Assembly (NCBI RefSeq): GCF_002078875.1
Contig: NC_034414.1
Coordinates: forward strand, 10,218,225 to 10,282,224
Source: Numida meleagris
Taxonomy: Eukaryota; Chordata; Aves; Galliformes; Numididae
Direction: 5' to 3'
Length of the DNA: 64,000 nucleotides
Positions 12,901-24,900 of this stretch are shown here, one piece after another. How positions within the stretch are numbered: the first letter of the stretch is position 1; each line of letters starts with the position of its first letter. Both the position numbers and the translations under genes were made by a program. The notes under the pieces were generated by a model. It was not told the origin of the DNA, did not search any database, and worked only from the letters and a program-made list of their open reading frames with translations.

Positions 12901-15900
12901 CTCCCTACAGAGAGCTGCTCTGGGGTTGGGGCCGCTTTAAGGAATGACAGCCTGTACGAGATGCGACTGTGTTTCTTTTTCAAGAAGTGGCAGTTGAGAA
13001 GCTAAAACCAAGGCCATGAGTTCCGCTGTCAGACAGAGCCCATCCCATTTGCCTGTCAGTAAGGGGGAAAGTGCTGAGAACATTCCCCATCCTCATGAAA
13101 ACGCCACCAAAGGGTTTTGCGGTGCAGGGGACTGGTGGGAATCAGCCCTGTTTGGATGCCCATTGGTTTCATTCCTGTGAGAAGCGCTCGAGAGGGAGAA
13201 ATGGAGTCAGGGAGCCCTGACTGACCTCAGCTGGGACCACTGGGCAGCTACAGGCAGGAATTGCCATCAGCTGGAAGTGCCTGGGGGTGGCAGTGAGGTG
13301 TGAAACCCTGTTGCTGGTTGACCTCAGAAGGCAGTGGGGTGAGGTAGCTAGGGAAGAGGAAGGGCAATCTCAGCATGGAGTGAAGGAGGAACTGCTGGCA
13401 GGTGGAGGGAGGTGATCCTCCCCCTCTACTCTGCCCTGGTGAGGCCACATTTAGAATACTGTGTCCAGTTCTGGGGTCCCCAGTTCAAAAAGGACGGGAA
13501 CCTCCTAGAAGGAGTCCAGCAGAGGGCCATAAAGATGATTAAGGACCTGGGGCATCTCCTGTATGAGGAAAGGCTGAGTAACCTGGGTCTGTTCAGCATG
13601 GGTTAAAGAAGACTGAGGGAGGATCTGATAAATGTTTATAAATATCTGAAGGGAAGTGGAAGGCAAATGGATGAGGCCAGGCTCTTCTCAGTGGTGTGTA
13701 GTGAAAGGATTAGGAGTAATGGCCTAAAACTTGAACACGGGAAGTTCTGTTCTAACATGCAGAAGAACTTTGTTATGGTAAGGGTGATGGAGCACTGGAA
13801 CAGGTTGCCCAGAAAAGTGGTGGAATCTCCTTCTATGGAGATATTCAGGACCCATCTGGACACCTACCTGTGCGACCTACTGTAGGGTGCCTGCTTTAGC
13901 AGGGGGTTGGACTCGGTGATCTGTTGAGGTCCCTTCCAACCCCTGCGATTCTGTGATGGTGATGGCTGTCAGTGCTGGAGAGGGCCCAGGCAGACCTTGT
14001 CTGTATGGGGTAAGCTGCAGGTCAGCTGAGGACAGCAAGCGAGTGGGAAAAGAGAGCGTACTCCTGAAGAGAGAGGGGTCTGTGCTTAGACTGGTCTAAC
14101 TGCAAAGCAGAGGCTGGCCGCTCTGCCCTGTGCAAGGTCACTGGGAAGGGAAACATCAGGGTGGGAAGGAAAAGAGGCTTTTTGCTCCCCAGAGATTTTA
14201 TTGTCATTACAATAAGCGGTTGTAAATGGCTGAGAATATTTTGAGACTAGAAACCAGAAAGCTTCTGGGCTTCAGAAAGAATTTGGTCTTTAGGTCAGCC
14301 CTCCCTGGAGAGCAGTGGAAGCGTGGAGCTGAGCAGCTCAGGTTAGGGAATGAGGTGGAGTGACAGCCTCTGGCTGCAGGAGGTGGGACTCGCTCGTCCC
14401 TCCAGGTCCTGGGTCCATGCAGAGGCATTTATGTCGCATCGTATGAAGCTCTGTCAGTGTTTCCATATAAAACCCATATTTTCCTGAACATTCATTTATG
14501 GTGGAAGCCTGCACATAAGATCCTGCCTGAGGATACCTTTTTCTTTCCTGTTAAAATTTTATAAACCCTGTCACTTGGCTGGGATTTCTAGTTCTCTGCG
14601 AAAGTAAAATAAAAGGGGGGCCCCAATGGGAAAGCTGAGAGAGGAGAGGGACATTCTCTTCCTCAATGTTTCCTTCAAAAATAAGAAGAAGGAAAAAAAA
14701 AGCCCATGCTTACAGGTGAACTTCTCAGTAGCAGTGGCAAACGCCACGTCTGCAGGTTCTGAACTTCCCAGTGATCTGATGTGGCTTGATCCGAGTGTCA
14801 AAATCCATAAGCAGCTGCTGTTGCAGAAGTCTCTCCTGGCTTTCCTGCATGTGTGTTGCTGCGCAGGTGTTGCCCACGCTGCTCGGTGAGCAGTGATCCA
14901 CAAGCTTTAAAACCTTCACGCAGGTCTTGACCTGTGAGGCTGTAATGGCCCTTGGAGCCTTCACGGCCCACCGGGTGATGTCTGTTACACCTTACCCTGT
15001 AATAGCTTCAGAATAAAGAACTTTTTTTTTTTTTTTTTTGAAGCCAGTAATTATATCTCTCTGCAATAGAGTGCGATGGCTCCGAATGCTAAAATGCAGT
15101 TTTAAAGTAATGCAACAAGAGACTGCTTAATGTCTCTGACAATCTCCGGCCTGAGCAAAAGTCCTCTGCTCTTTCTCCAGCCTTTTCTTTCTCCTGGCAG
15201 ACTCAGATTACAGTATTCCCACGTTTCAGGAGCTGACATTTCTCCCGGGGTTCTCCGTGATGTGGCAAACCCTTATTTGATATTATGGGTCTCCTCAAAA
15301 TAGTGCTTTGGTCTGTCCCCATCACACTTGCTTTTCAGGAAGAGCTTCAGCTGATAATTTGCACTCATCTTAGTAGGGCTCTGCACTCAAGAGAGCAATC
15401 TTGCCTTGGAAGGAGAGCAGACTAGGTGATTTAATAGACTTTTTTTTATAAGCATTTCTCTCTCTACCTGATCTTTCCACAGGACATGGTGCTGCCTGCA
15501 TCCTAAGTTGGGATTTGGGTTTGCTACCCCCTACCTAAAATATATTTTCTTTCCCTATGGTTCATTCAATTATAACTGTAGGATATATCTTCTGGGACTG
15601 AGTAATTGGCTAGGTCAGAAGTAATCTTTATTTTCACTAGAGAGATGTTTACAAACTGATGCTGCAGTATCTCTTTAAAACCCACTGAGAATCTGATTAA
15701 AGGCCTGAGGATCTTCTGCAAAGATTGCCTGCTCCCAGTTGACTTGAAAGGGTCAGCATGCTGTCACAGATTCGACTACTAAGAATTAACTTAAGGCTGA
15801 TTCAAATGCCTCTCTCTATGTGTAGCATTGATTGGACTGCTTTCAAATGGGCAGAGGTAACTTTATACTGCAGCATGTGTGAACTCCATTTAGTTAAATA

Positions 15901-18900
15901 GGAAAGCTGAATGAATATAGTCGCCTGTGACATGGGAGCTCAAAGGTGAACGCATGCTACCCCTTTGGTCCTGAGTTAAATGCACAGGGGAGAGTGGGAG
16001 AGAAATGTAATTCCTGTGGTGGCTTACTGGGGATGCAGACTGGTGCAGCTGTTCTTCTCCAAGTGCAGCTCCCAGGTTTCATATAATCTTTTCTTCTCCT
16101 CATCCCCCATGCACGCTCCACCCTGTAGGCTTGACCTTAATCAGATGGAATTGCTCATAGTAGAAACAGCAGCGGAGTGCTCTTTTGAATGGAGAAAAAA
16201 ACAACCAACGACAACAAAACATGCCCGATGAAATGAGTCCTGATGTCTTGCTTCCTGCAATGCCCAGAAAGCTAAAGGCCTTTCTGTTGATAAAGTCACA
16301 GCACCTGCACCTGTGTTGCTGTTTCAAAGGTACATCAGCATCATGAACAATCTCAAGTATCAATATTAAAGGGCTTGAATTTCCCTGGGGGCATTTTGTA
16401 GGGGTTGTTCCTAGTGTTATCTCATGGTGGGAGTGACATACCTGTAGACAGAGTTCTTAGGCTAACCTGAAGACTTGCTGTGTTTTTTGTTTCATTTTTT
16501 ATTTTCTCGCCCATTGTTTTTGTTTTGGAACTGTTGTAGTAATTCCTGGAGAAAGAGCTGCTGGAAATGCTGACAGCTCTGAGTTAGAGCAGCCAGAGGG
16601 GCCCTGCTATAGTAATGCACTGCTCAGCTCTAACTGTGCCCAGCACAATTCCTGTGCTCCCTGTGGGCAGTTACTGCGCAGTGTTCTGGTGTGGTGGCTG
16701 CATTATGTCCGGAGTTGCAATTTGCCAGTGGTCACTCTCAGAAGAAAAATGTGTCCCAGCAGGATCCTGAGCAGGCTGAAGGCAGTAACAACTGTGTGCT
16801 GGCCAAGACAGAAGAAGGGAGAACAGTTTTGATGTCTCCTGTAGGTGTCCAACCATGAAGTCAGACAGTTTTCTGTCTGCAAGACATGAAAAACGACACC
16901 AGGGACTGATGGTCTCATCTCTTCTTCCCCTGTCTCCTCTCCCAGGCTGGAGGAACCGCTGTCTTGTGGTCTCCATGGTATGTTTCACTGTACACCACTG
17001 AGTCCATTTTCTGTATGGTAAACAAATTTCTGATTGCTTCTTGTGCCAAATGCTTTGACAGTATTTGTCACTATAAACTTTTTCTCACATGAAACAGTGC
17101 ACTGAACTGAGAAGCTGTGGCCATGTTGCAGTAGCCCCTGTGCTACGCTGGATGGATGCTCAGTGCTTGCTTATTTCCGTCTGGTTGTCTTTCTGCTTGG
17201 GGTGGTTGGCTCCTTCCCGATCACCGAGCAAGCTTTGTATGTCTGAGTCTCAAGCGATGGTTCGTTCTGCCTCTCTGCACCCAACAAGGACCCAGACAAA
17301 AACCTGAGCTCAGCAAAACCTTTGCCAAATCCTGATGGGTACTCAGGTTCTCTCAAGGTGTGTTCTGATTTATCTTGTAAACTTACAGCAGTGACTCTTT
17401 GAAGAGCACTCGTTAGTGATGCTTAATCAAAGAAAACCAGTGTTTCTTGGCTTGAGTTTCCATTCGACCTAAAGAGCAAGCCAGTTATGAACATTATTGT
17501 GCTGGTTTCTGCTACAAGACAGCCATGTGAGTTAGTCAACAGTACCAGCTGAGAACAGTGTGACAAGTCTCATTTTGTTTCAGTTAAATTAATACTCGTA
17601 GAATGGTATTACACTAGTTTAAAAATTTGCTTATCAAAGCAAAATCTTTAAAACAAGCCGGTTAAGTGCATATTACTGTTTGAAGTTGTATGGGAATGCG
17701 GGAGGAGTTGTTAATTCTGAACTTTCCTTCCTCTGCATATCATGATCAAGTGCTCAAGGCAACTTGAGCGTCCAAGTGAGTTCATCATTAAAGGAGCAGT
17801 GCTCATAGCAGGGCTGTGTTTACTCAGCATTTCCCTGTAAGCTCTCTGAGAGCTCCTTCCATGTAGGTGTTTACTTTTGATTTTAACAGGGATGCCTACC
17901 TGGTGAAGGAAAGGTCTTGCACATCCTGTGGGTGCTGACTGACAGTGTGAATACTGAAGGTGGTTTCTGTGTCCTGGTAGAAATTCCTAAGACATCATAT
18001 CGAGGAAATAAATAAATAATAATAAAAGAAATAAAAAGACATGGCCCTATTTGTACTTATATTTATTCGGTGCTATACTGTGTAAGGTAGTGTATGCATA
18101 CAGAATAGCAAGAAACAATCACTATATTCCAATTTTTGAATTTTGAATTAGGCATCTGAAAAAAAGGTTGAGAAGGGCAGTGAAAGTCAAGTAAGCTTCC
18201 CAAAATAGCACCATTTTGGTAGCCTGTACTGAGGGTGCAGTTCTGGTCTTCAAATCTCAAGCCTGAACACTACATGCTGAATTGCAAATAAGATGTAAGT
18301 TCTTGTGATTCTTGCTTCAATACTGTACCCAAGGGCAGATCAGCATGGGTGTTGGCTGTTTCCAGTTTGAAAGTAAGATTCTGTGTTACGCTGTGTCAAA
18401 TGCTAACCTGGCTAGGGCTTTCTGTATCACTGAGGCAATTTAATATACATCATCTTCATTTTCTTCCTTATTGGCTTCACTATTCTGTGTAGTATGTATT
18501 ATGGTTTTTTCTCTGAACTGGAGATAAACAATTTGGGAAGAATGTGTGAACTAAGTAAAACATACGCTCTACTGGAAGATCCCTGGAAATGCTGAAGAAA
18601 AGGGCAGATATCGCGCTGAGGGACATGGTCTGGAGCGATCCAGGCATGGGTTGATGATTGGACTGGATGATCTCAGTGGTCTTTCCAACCTTAATGGCTC
18701 TTTGATTCTAAGATGGGTTGACATCAAAGTTGTAAAAATATTAGCAGGGAGATTGCAATAAAACACCTAAGTATTTCTGGAAATGTTTAAGTAAACTGGG
18801 TCTTGTGTGTGTATGGGAGGAGATGAAGTGTGGTCGCCTAGGAGGGGAAGAGGAGGAAAATGGCACGTATGCGTAGGAAGCAAGACTCCTGCCTCGTGTG

Positions 18901-21900
18901 TGGCGGTAGGCATGGAGTCTGTGCCTCGCTCCTGCTTGAGAGCATGTGGCCAGGGGGCCTGCTTCAATGTGTGAGAACAAAGAGGGGTGAAGGGAAAGTG
19001 GAGGCCAGCCTGAGTGCTGAGGCAGAGCCCTCCTTCCCTTTGCCTCTGTGCTGGCTGTGGCAGCATCCCCATCATCGGCCATGCAGCCATTTGCCTCCTG
19101 CCCTGGGAAACACGTCCTGCTTAATACCTCCATCTTCACAGCTTCTTTCAGGCCTCCGTGTGGCTCTGCATTCATCCTGCCTCTTCAAAGATAGAAATCT
19201 TCATTTCTCCCTCCATTTTTGAAGAACTGAGATTCCCGAGTCCTTGAATCATTTGGCTTGCCCTTAGCTATGCTGCCTTTGCAGCATCCCTTTTATATAA
19301 TCGCTGCTGCTCACAGTATTCTGTAATACAGCCCCACTCCTCTCTCTAATAGACTGCTATGATGTCCATGACTTACATCCCTGAATTTTCATTACTGCTG
19401 CAAAGACTTTTATGCACTTTAAAAGGGAACAGATGGATTCTTCCCTATTTTGGAAGAGATCATTCGTGCCTGTCCACCTTCTCAAGTTCACCTATTTTCA
19501 TTACTTTAACTTAAATGATTTGTGGAGTCTTCTGAGCTCTCAAAATTAAACTGAAGCCTGAATAAGATTTGAACCTAGATTTTCCTCATCTAGCCTAAAG
19601 TAGATGATAGCTTCAAGGGAGGACCTAGAGAATAGTTCATTTTGGTTATAGTTCAAAACAGTAGTCAGTCTGTGCTTTCCCACTGTGCTCTTTCAAAGTT
19701 TCACCAAGGAAGCTCACAAAGAGCCATTCTGAGATTGAAGTGGGAACAAAGTGTTAATTGTTAAATTATCTTTTGGCCCCTAAAAACCTAAGGGAAACCA
19801 TCTGAAGGATGATAGTTGCATACAGAGTATCCCTGTCTCCATCCAGTGCTAAGTCGTCTGTTTTAGAAACCCTTTATGTTCTGTCCTTGGCAGTTCTCAA
19901 TGGGCTTTTGCGCTCAAACAATATGGACCCTGGCAGGTGGCATTTTTGGCAAATGACCTCTTCTCAATAGCGGGATGTTCAGAAGTTGCCCTTTCTCATC
20001 TTTTTCAGCACTATTAAAATAGGAGGTGAGGGGCAAATGTACTGCTAATAGCGTGAAGATGCACTGAGATCTTAGACAGGAAGAAAAATAAAAATATCAG
20101 TTTCCAAAGAATTGAGCGACCAGCAAAGAGCATGGTTTAGTAGCTGAGCAAGGTAACCAGCAGCACTTCTCTCTGGAAACAAACGATATAAACTTCCAAG
20201 AGCGGGTCCTCTGCCGAGCAGAGGTTAATGATACGAGTGGTTCTGCAACTTGCAGCTTTTTTCTCCTGTGCTCCGCTCACATTTGCCTCTCTGACGTGAA
20301 CTGCAGTAATATGCACCATTTATGTGTCTCTGTCTGATTTTGGTTAATTGTAGTAGTAATTACTAATTTCCAACCCTTGACCCACTTTTTTAATCGCGTT
20401 TTTTAAAGCAGTCTTTTGGTGCCATTTTAAAATTTGATGTTTGGTTTTTAATTTAGATATATTAAGCCAAAGTGTTCTTGAGGGAGCTGCGCGCTGAGGT
20501 CAAAAGCTTCATCCGCACAGTGCCCGTTTTCTTTAACCTATTTTAATAATTGCAGCTGCCTTCTTTAATGGCTGCCTTTTGTCTGAACGATGCTAAATTT
20601 GTCCTGTTTAGACCATGCTGCTAGGGTTAGCGTTGAAGCAAAGTGCTGTAGGGTGGCACTGGGGCTTAGGGATCGCCTTCTGAGTTGGGTAGGTTCTGGG
20701 ACTGGGTTCCCTCCCTGCCTGGCAGCCCAGCACCACGCCTGGTCCTGGAGCTCCCCAAACCCGTTCCTTTGCAAAAGGCCGTCAGGCTTTGGTGTTTGTT
20801 GACCACCCCTGGCTGTGCCTTCAGCATGCCAGCATCAGCTTTGGCTGGTTGTGGTAAGCAGTGCTACCTTTTAGGCTGGCTTTCTTACCTTCCTCTCCTC
20901 CTCTTCCTTCTCCTTTGGCTTTCAACTGGGAAAGCTTAATGGGTCGTGATGTTTTTGAACACGGAAACTGGTATTAAAGAGCAATTAGCTGGCCAACCTC
21001 TCTGGATAAAACAGAGAAAGTTTGCCTTCGTATCTTCAAACGTTTGTACAAATCTCTTGTCAAATGCAGAAATAATTGCCTTTTCCCCCCTTTTTCTCCT
21101 TTCCCCTCAGCCGCTTTCAGTCCCGCGTCTGGTTCAATATAACGGCTGTTTGCATGAATGGCTTAGTTAGCCAGGGTGGTAATAAAACACTTTAAATTTA
21201 TTGTGACATTTGGATTTAATTAAAAAGTACACACTTAGAAAAGTAAAACATAATGTGTAGGGGGAGCCAGGAAGGTTTTTCTCCTTTTCTTCCAAAAAGC
21301 TAATTAGAGTTGTATTTTAAATTGTTTATGTGCTGCTAATCATTGTAATAAATCATTTATACTGGGAAAGACACACTCTAATGTGCTTGTGTAACTGTTT
21401 ATGCTCTCAAGTTTCTATCATGAACAAATTGATCTGGAAGTGGATTTATTAACCACTAGGGAAGAAATCATTAGTGCTTTCTCTAAATATTCCCCAGGTA
21501 CACTTTTATTATAGTAGTTTACTGTTTTAACTAAAAGTAACGTTATGGAGCCTTGGTTGTAATTATGATGCAAATTGACTTTCCATCACTTAAAAGGAGG
21601 GAAAACTGCCTTTTCTCTGGGAATATATAGCTCAATGCTTCCAAAGGTTTTGCCGAAAAGGAAATGTAAACTCCTGTTTCCAGAGAAACACATCACAGGG
21701 ACTTTATGGAAGTTCTGTAGGAGTCTAGCGGAAAGTTTCGTCTCTTAAATCTACCTGGCCTTCGGCAGATGATTTTTAGGCCAGGATAAATTGAGCTGGT
21801 TACGTTAATTCTTCTGCACCTGGCAGCGCGCTCACAAAGTGACCTGGCGCTTTCAGAGTGCTGGGGACCACTCCGAATCTGTTGCAGGTGACTGGTATCG

Positions 21901-24900
21901 CAGTTCCCCTGGGACTGGTGAAGACACGGGTGCGCAGATTTGCACGCAGAAAATCGGCAGCAGAAGTGAAACGTATAATCCCAGCCCTTCTGGGCTGCGG
22001 TGCTGTCCTTAATCGCAGCTGGGGAGCTGCCGGCATCCCAGCCCTCGCCGTGCGTTTTGCAGGTGGGCTCGTCCTGGGAACGTGGAGCCGGGCGCTGGGC
22101 TGAGTGCAAGGGGATTTGCAGCCCCGTGCTGGGCCCGAGGCCGAGCAGCAGCTTTCATGCTCCGAGGTGCCGCTGGATTAGTGTTCAACACACGTCCTTT
22201 CCCATGATAGTAAATTGCTTTTCCCACCCTCCCTGTGAAACCAGATCCGAAAATCGAAAGCTCCAGCAAACACCGGTAGGTTTTGTGGGTGCCTTTTAAA
22301 TTTAGCTGCTCTTATTTGAGGACTGAATTATTTAGTTACAGGTCTAACGTAAGGCAGCCAGACAGGAATACCTGCAGCATGTTGATTTACACAGTTGAGT
22401 AGATGGTTAGGCGTTTTTATTTGAAGTCCTCAAAACAGTGAACTGAGGTGCAACTTGATGGAGAGGTTTCATTTTCTATGGGATATTATAATTAAAAAAA
22501 AACAACAAAAAAAACTAAACAGTGTCCAAATTTCTGGAAAAAGCAAAGGCTTCTCGCTATTTGTTTTCCCAGAAACCTACTGTACATTGTTCTGCCACAT
22601 TAGGTTTCCCTAATAATCTGTGGGAGGGTGAGATCAAGGTCCATGACAGCCCCTCCATGCAGTAGGCTGGGGATGTCTCCCATTCTGTGCAGGAGCTGCA
22701 GTGGCTATTCACTTTGCTGTCTGCAGATGTTCACGTCGGTGTTAGGAGAGCCTTGCTGCACCAACCAGCTCTCAGAACTGTAAGGAATCAAAGGATGGCT
22801 TGTGTCTTCTGCAAAATGTGGGGGTTTTTTTTGTGTTCTTTAGATCCTTTTATGGCCGTTTTCAGAGTGAAATAAGAGGCCTTCAGTCACTTCATATTCT
22901 GCTGAATCTGACACTTAGAAATGTAAACGTGTCTATCAGTATGCCATTAATTGAGAATAATAAATGTCCCTTTATATGCAAAGTCTTTATATAGAGGTGA
23001 CTCCTGCTGCGATTCCTGAAGGCATTTTTCTTTCAAAGCACAAAAATATCAGCACTTAAAGCAGCATTTGATATCGTCTCGCTGTTCCTGCAGCCCGGGC
23101 TCTGTATTGCCACGGCTTATTTCTCTTCTCTTGGCACTTTAGAAGGTGTGTCCTGTCCAAATGGGGACCTTCTCCACAGAAGTGTCAGAATTCCAGACAG
23201 AATTCCGAATTAACTTCTCCCGTGCCAAAGAGGGCAAGAAGGGAAGGGACTGACACAACCTCATAAATGCAGTCAGTGGAAGCAAAGCTGGTGCCCATTT
23301 CCCCCAGTGGGGTGATGAGGGTGAGCTGTTCTTTGTGCGCAGAAACTCCTCTCGTACAGTTCTGGGCTTGCATGAAAGGGTGAAAACGTCACAAATGCTG
23401 CTGCAAGCTTGAATATGTAGCCTTGGAGTACCAGGTCTGTAGGTGTTAGAGCTCTGCTGAAATTTCAGATTCTTTCTAATAACCAGGGCACATAATGACC
23501 TGGTAAGATTTGGTACCTCCTGTTTAAGCTGAGTTGTGTCCCTTGCTTTAACTCTTACCTTCTGGGGAGGGCAGCGTGGAGGTATGCATACTGACTCAGA
23601 ACGTAGCAGCATGGGATGTCGTGTTGCAGCCCAATAGTGAAGCCCCTCAATGGAGCTGCGATGAAGTCACCCACGAATTGCATGTCAGAGAATGATCATT
23701 CTGTAGCATTTATAATGCAGAGCATCTGCCTTAAATGCTAACTTCCCAAATATTTATGTACGCTGATAATGTGACACTAACTGTGGGATGCAGGTTTGTC
23801 ATTTTCTATGCTCTGTAGCACAAATAGGAGCCTGGGCGGACTGGTACGATAATATGTTGGCATGAAGTACACTTTTCACCTGTAAAAATAGACATTCCAC
23901 CCACAACTGGAGAACAGAGAGAGGATATTGCCTGCAAAGCTTTGCATATTGTACTGCAAGTGTATTTTGACACTAGAAACTGAAGAAATGGGAAACTAGA
24001 TATGCCTGGGGAGTAACTACTGATCCAAGTGTCAGGTTTGATACTGGCAGACTCGCTGGAACCAGTAGCTCGGGTCTCAGAGGGCTGGCGGAGCCCTTGA
24101 CCTTCATAGCTGATGAACTGTTGTTACTGCTGAGGGCTGTCTTCATAGAGAGGGATGGGCGTACCGTAAATACAGCAGTGGTGCCCATTCTGCAGAGATA
24201 CAGGGCATCCTGGAGAACTAATACAGGGGAAGTATTTTCCCTGATTTAAACAGCACTGTCTGTGTGACGTCTGTTGGCTTCACTGCTTTCTGGAGATGGC
24301 CATGTATCAGCCCTCCATCTGGATGTGGTTGCAATATGGAGATTTCTAGGCAAAAGAAGTGTGGTGTCAGCATTGGAAGCATAGTTAAAATATCAAAATC
24401 CCAGTTTGCCTGCGCTCCAGGAATAGTTTGTGATGGAGGTCATAAGAGAGTGGAGCAGGAGCTTGGGTTTGGGGACCCTTACTGGTCCTCCCCAGACTGG
24501 GGAAGGAATTTGTGCCAGGAATTCCACTGGGAATCTACCTGTATCCCAGGTAGCTGTCAGCAGAGGCACGGTGAGACAGGGAATGGATGATGCCATGGCA
24601 GTCTCATTGCATCACTGGGAGGAGAAGCATGCTTTCAGCTTCCTGGGCCATGCTGGCTTTTGGTGCAGATACGTGACTCCTCTTGCGCTGCCTGTTTGGG
24701 ACTGGGGTCGGACTTAGCTGTGTCGGGTTTGGGACTGAAGTGAAAATAAGGCTGAACCTGCACAGAAAGTGAGAAGTCTCTGGGAAGTTTTCCTGCTGGT
24801 TAATTCTCTGAAAGGAGGGTGGCAATTCCACACTCGGCAGTTGCTGTAAATTTGCTGCTACAGATAATGGAGACAGGATACATGCACTTGGACCATGAGG

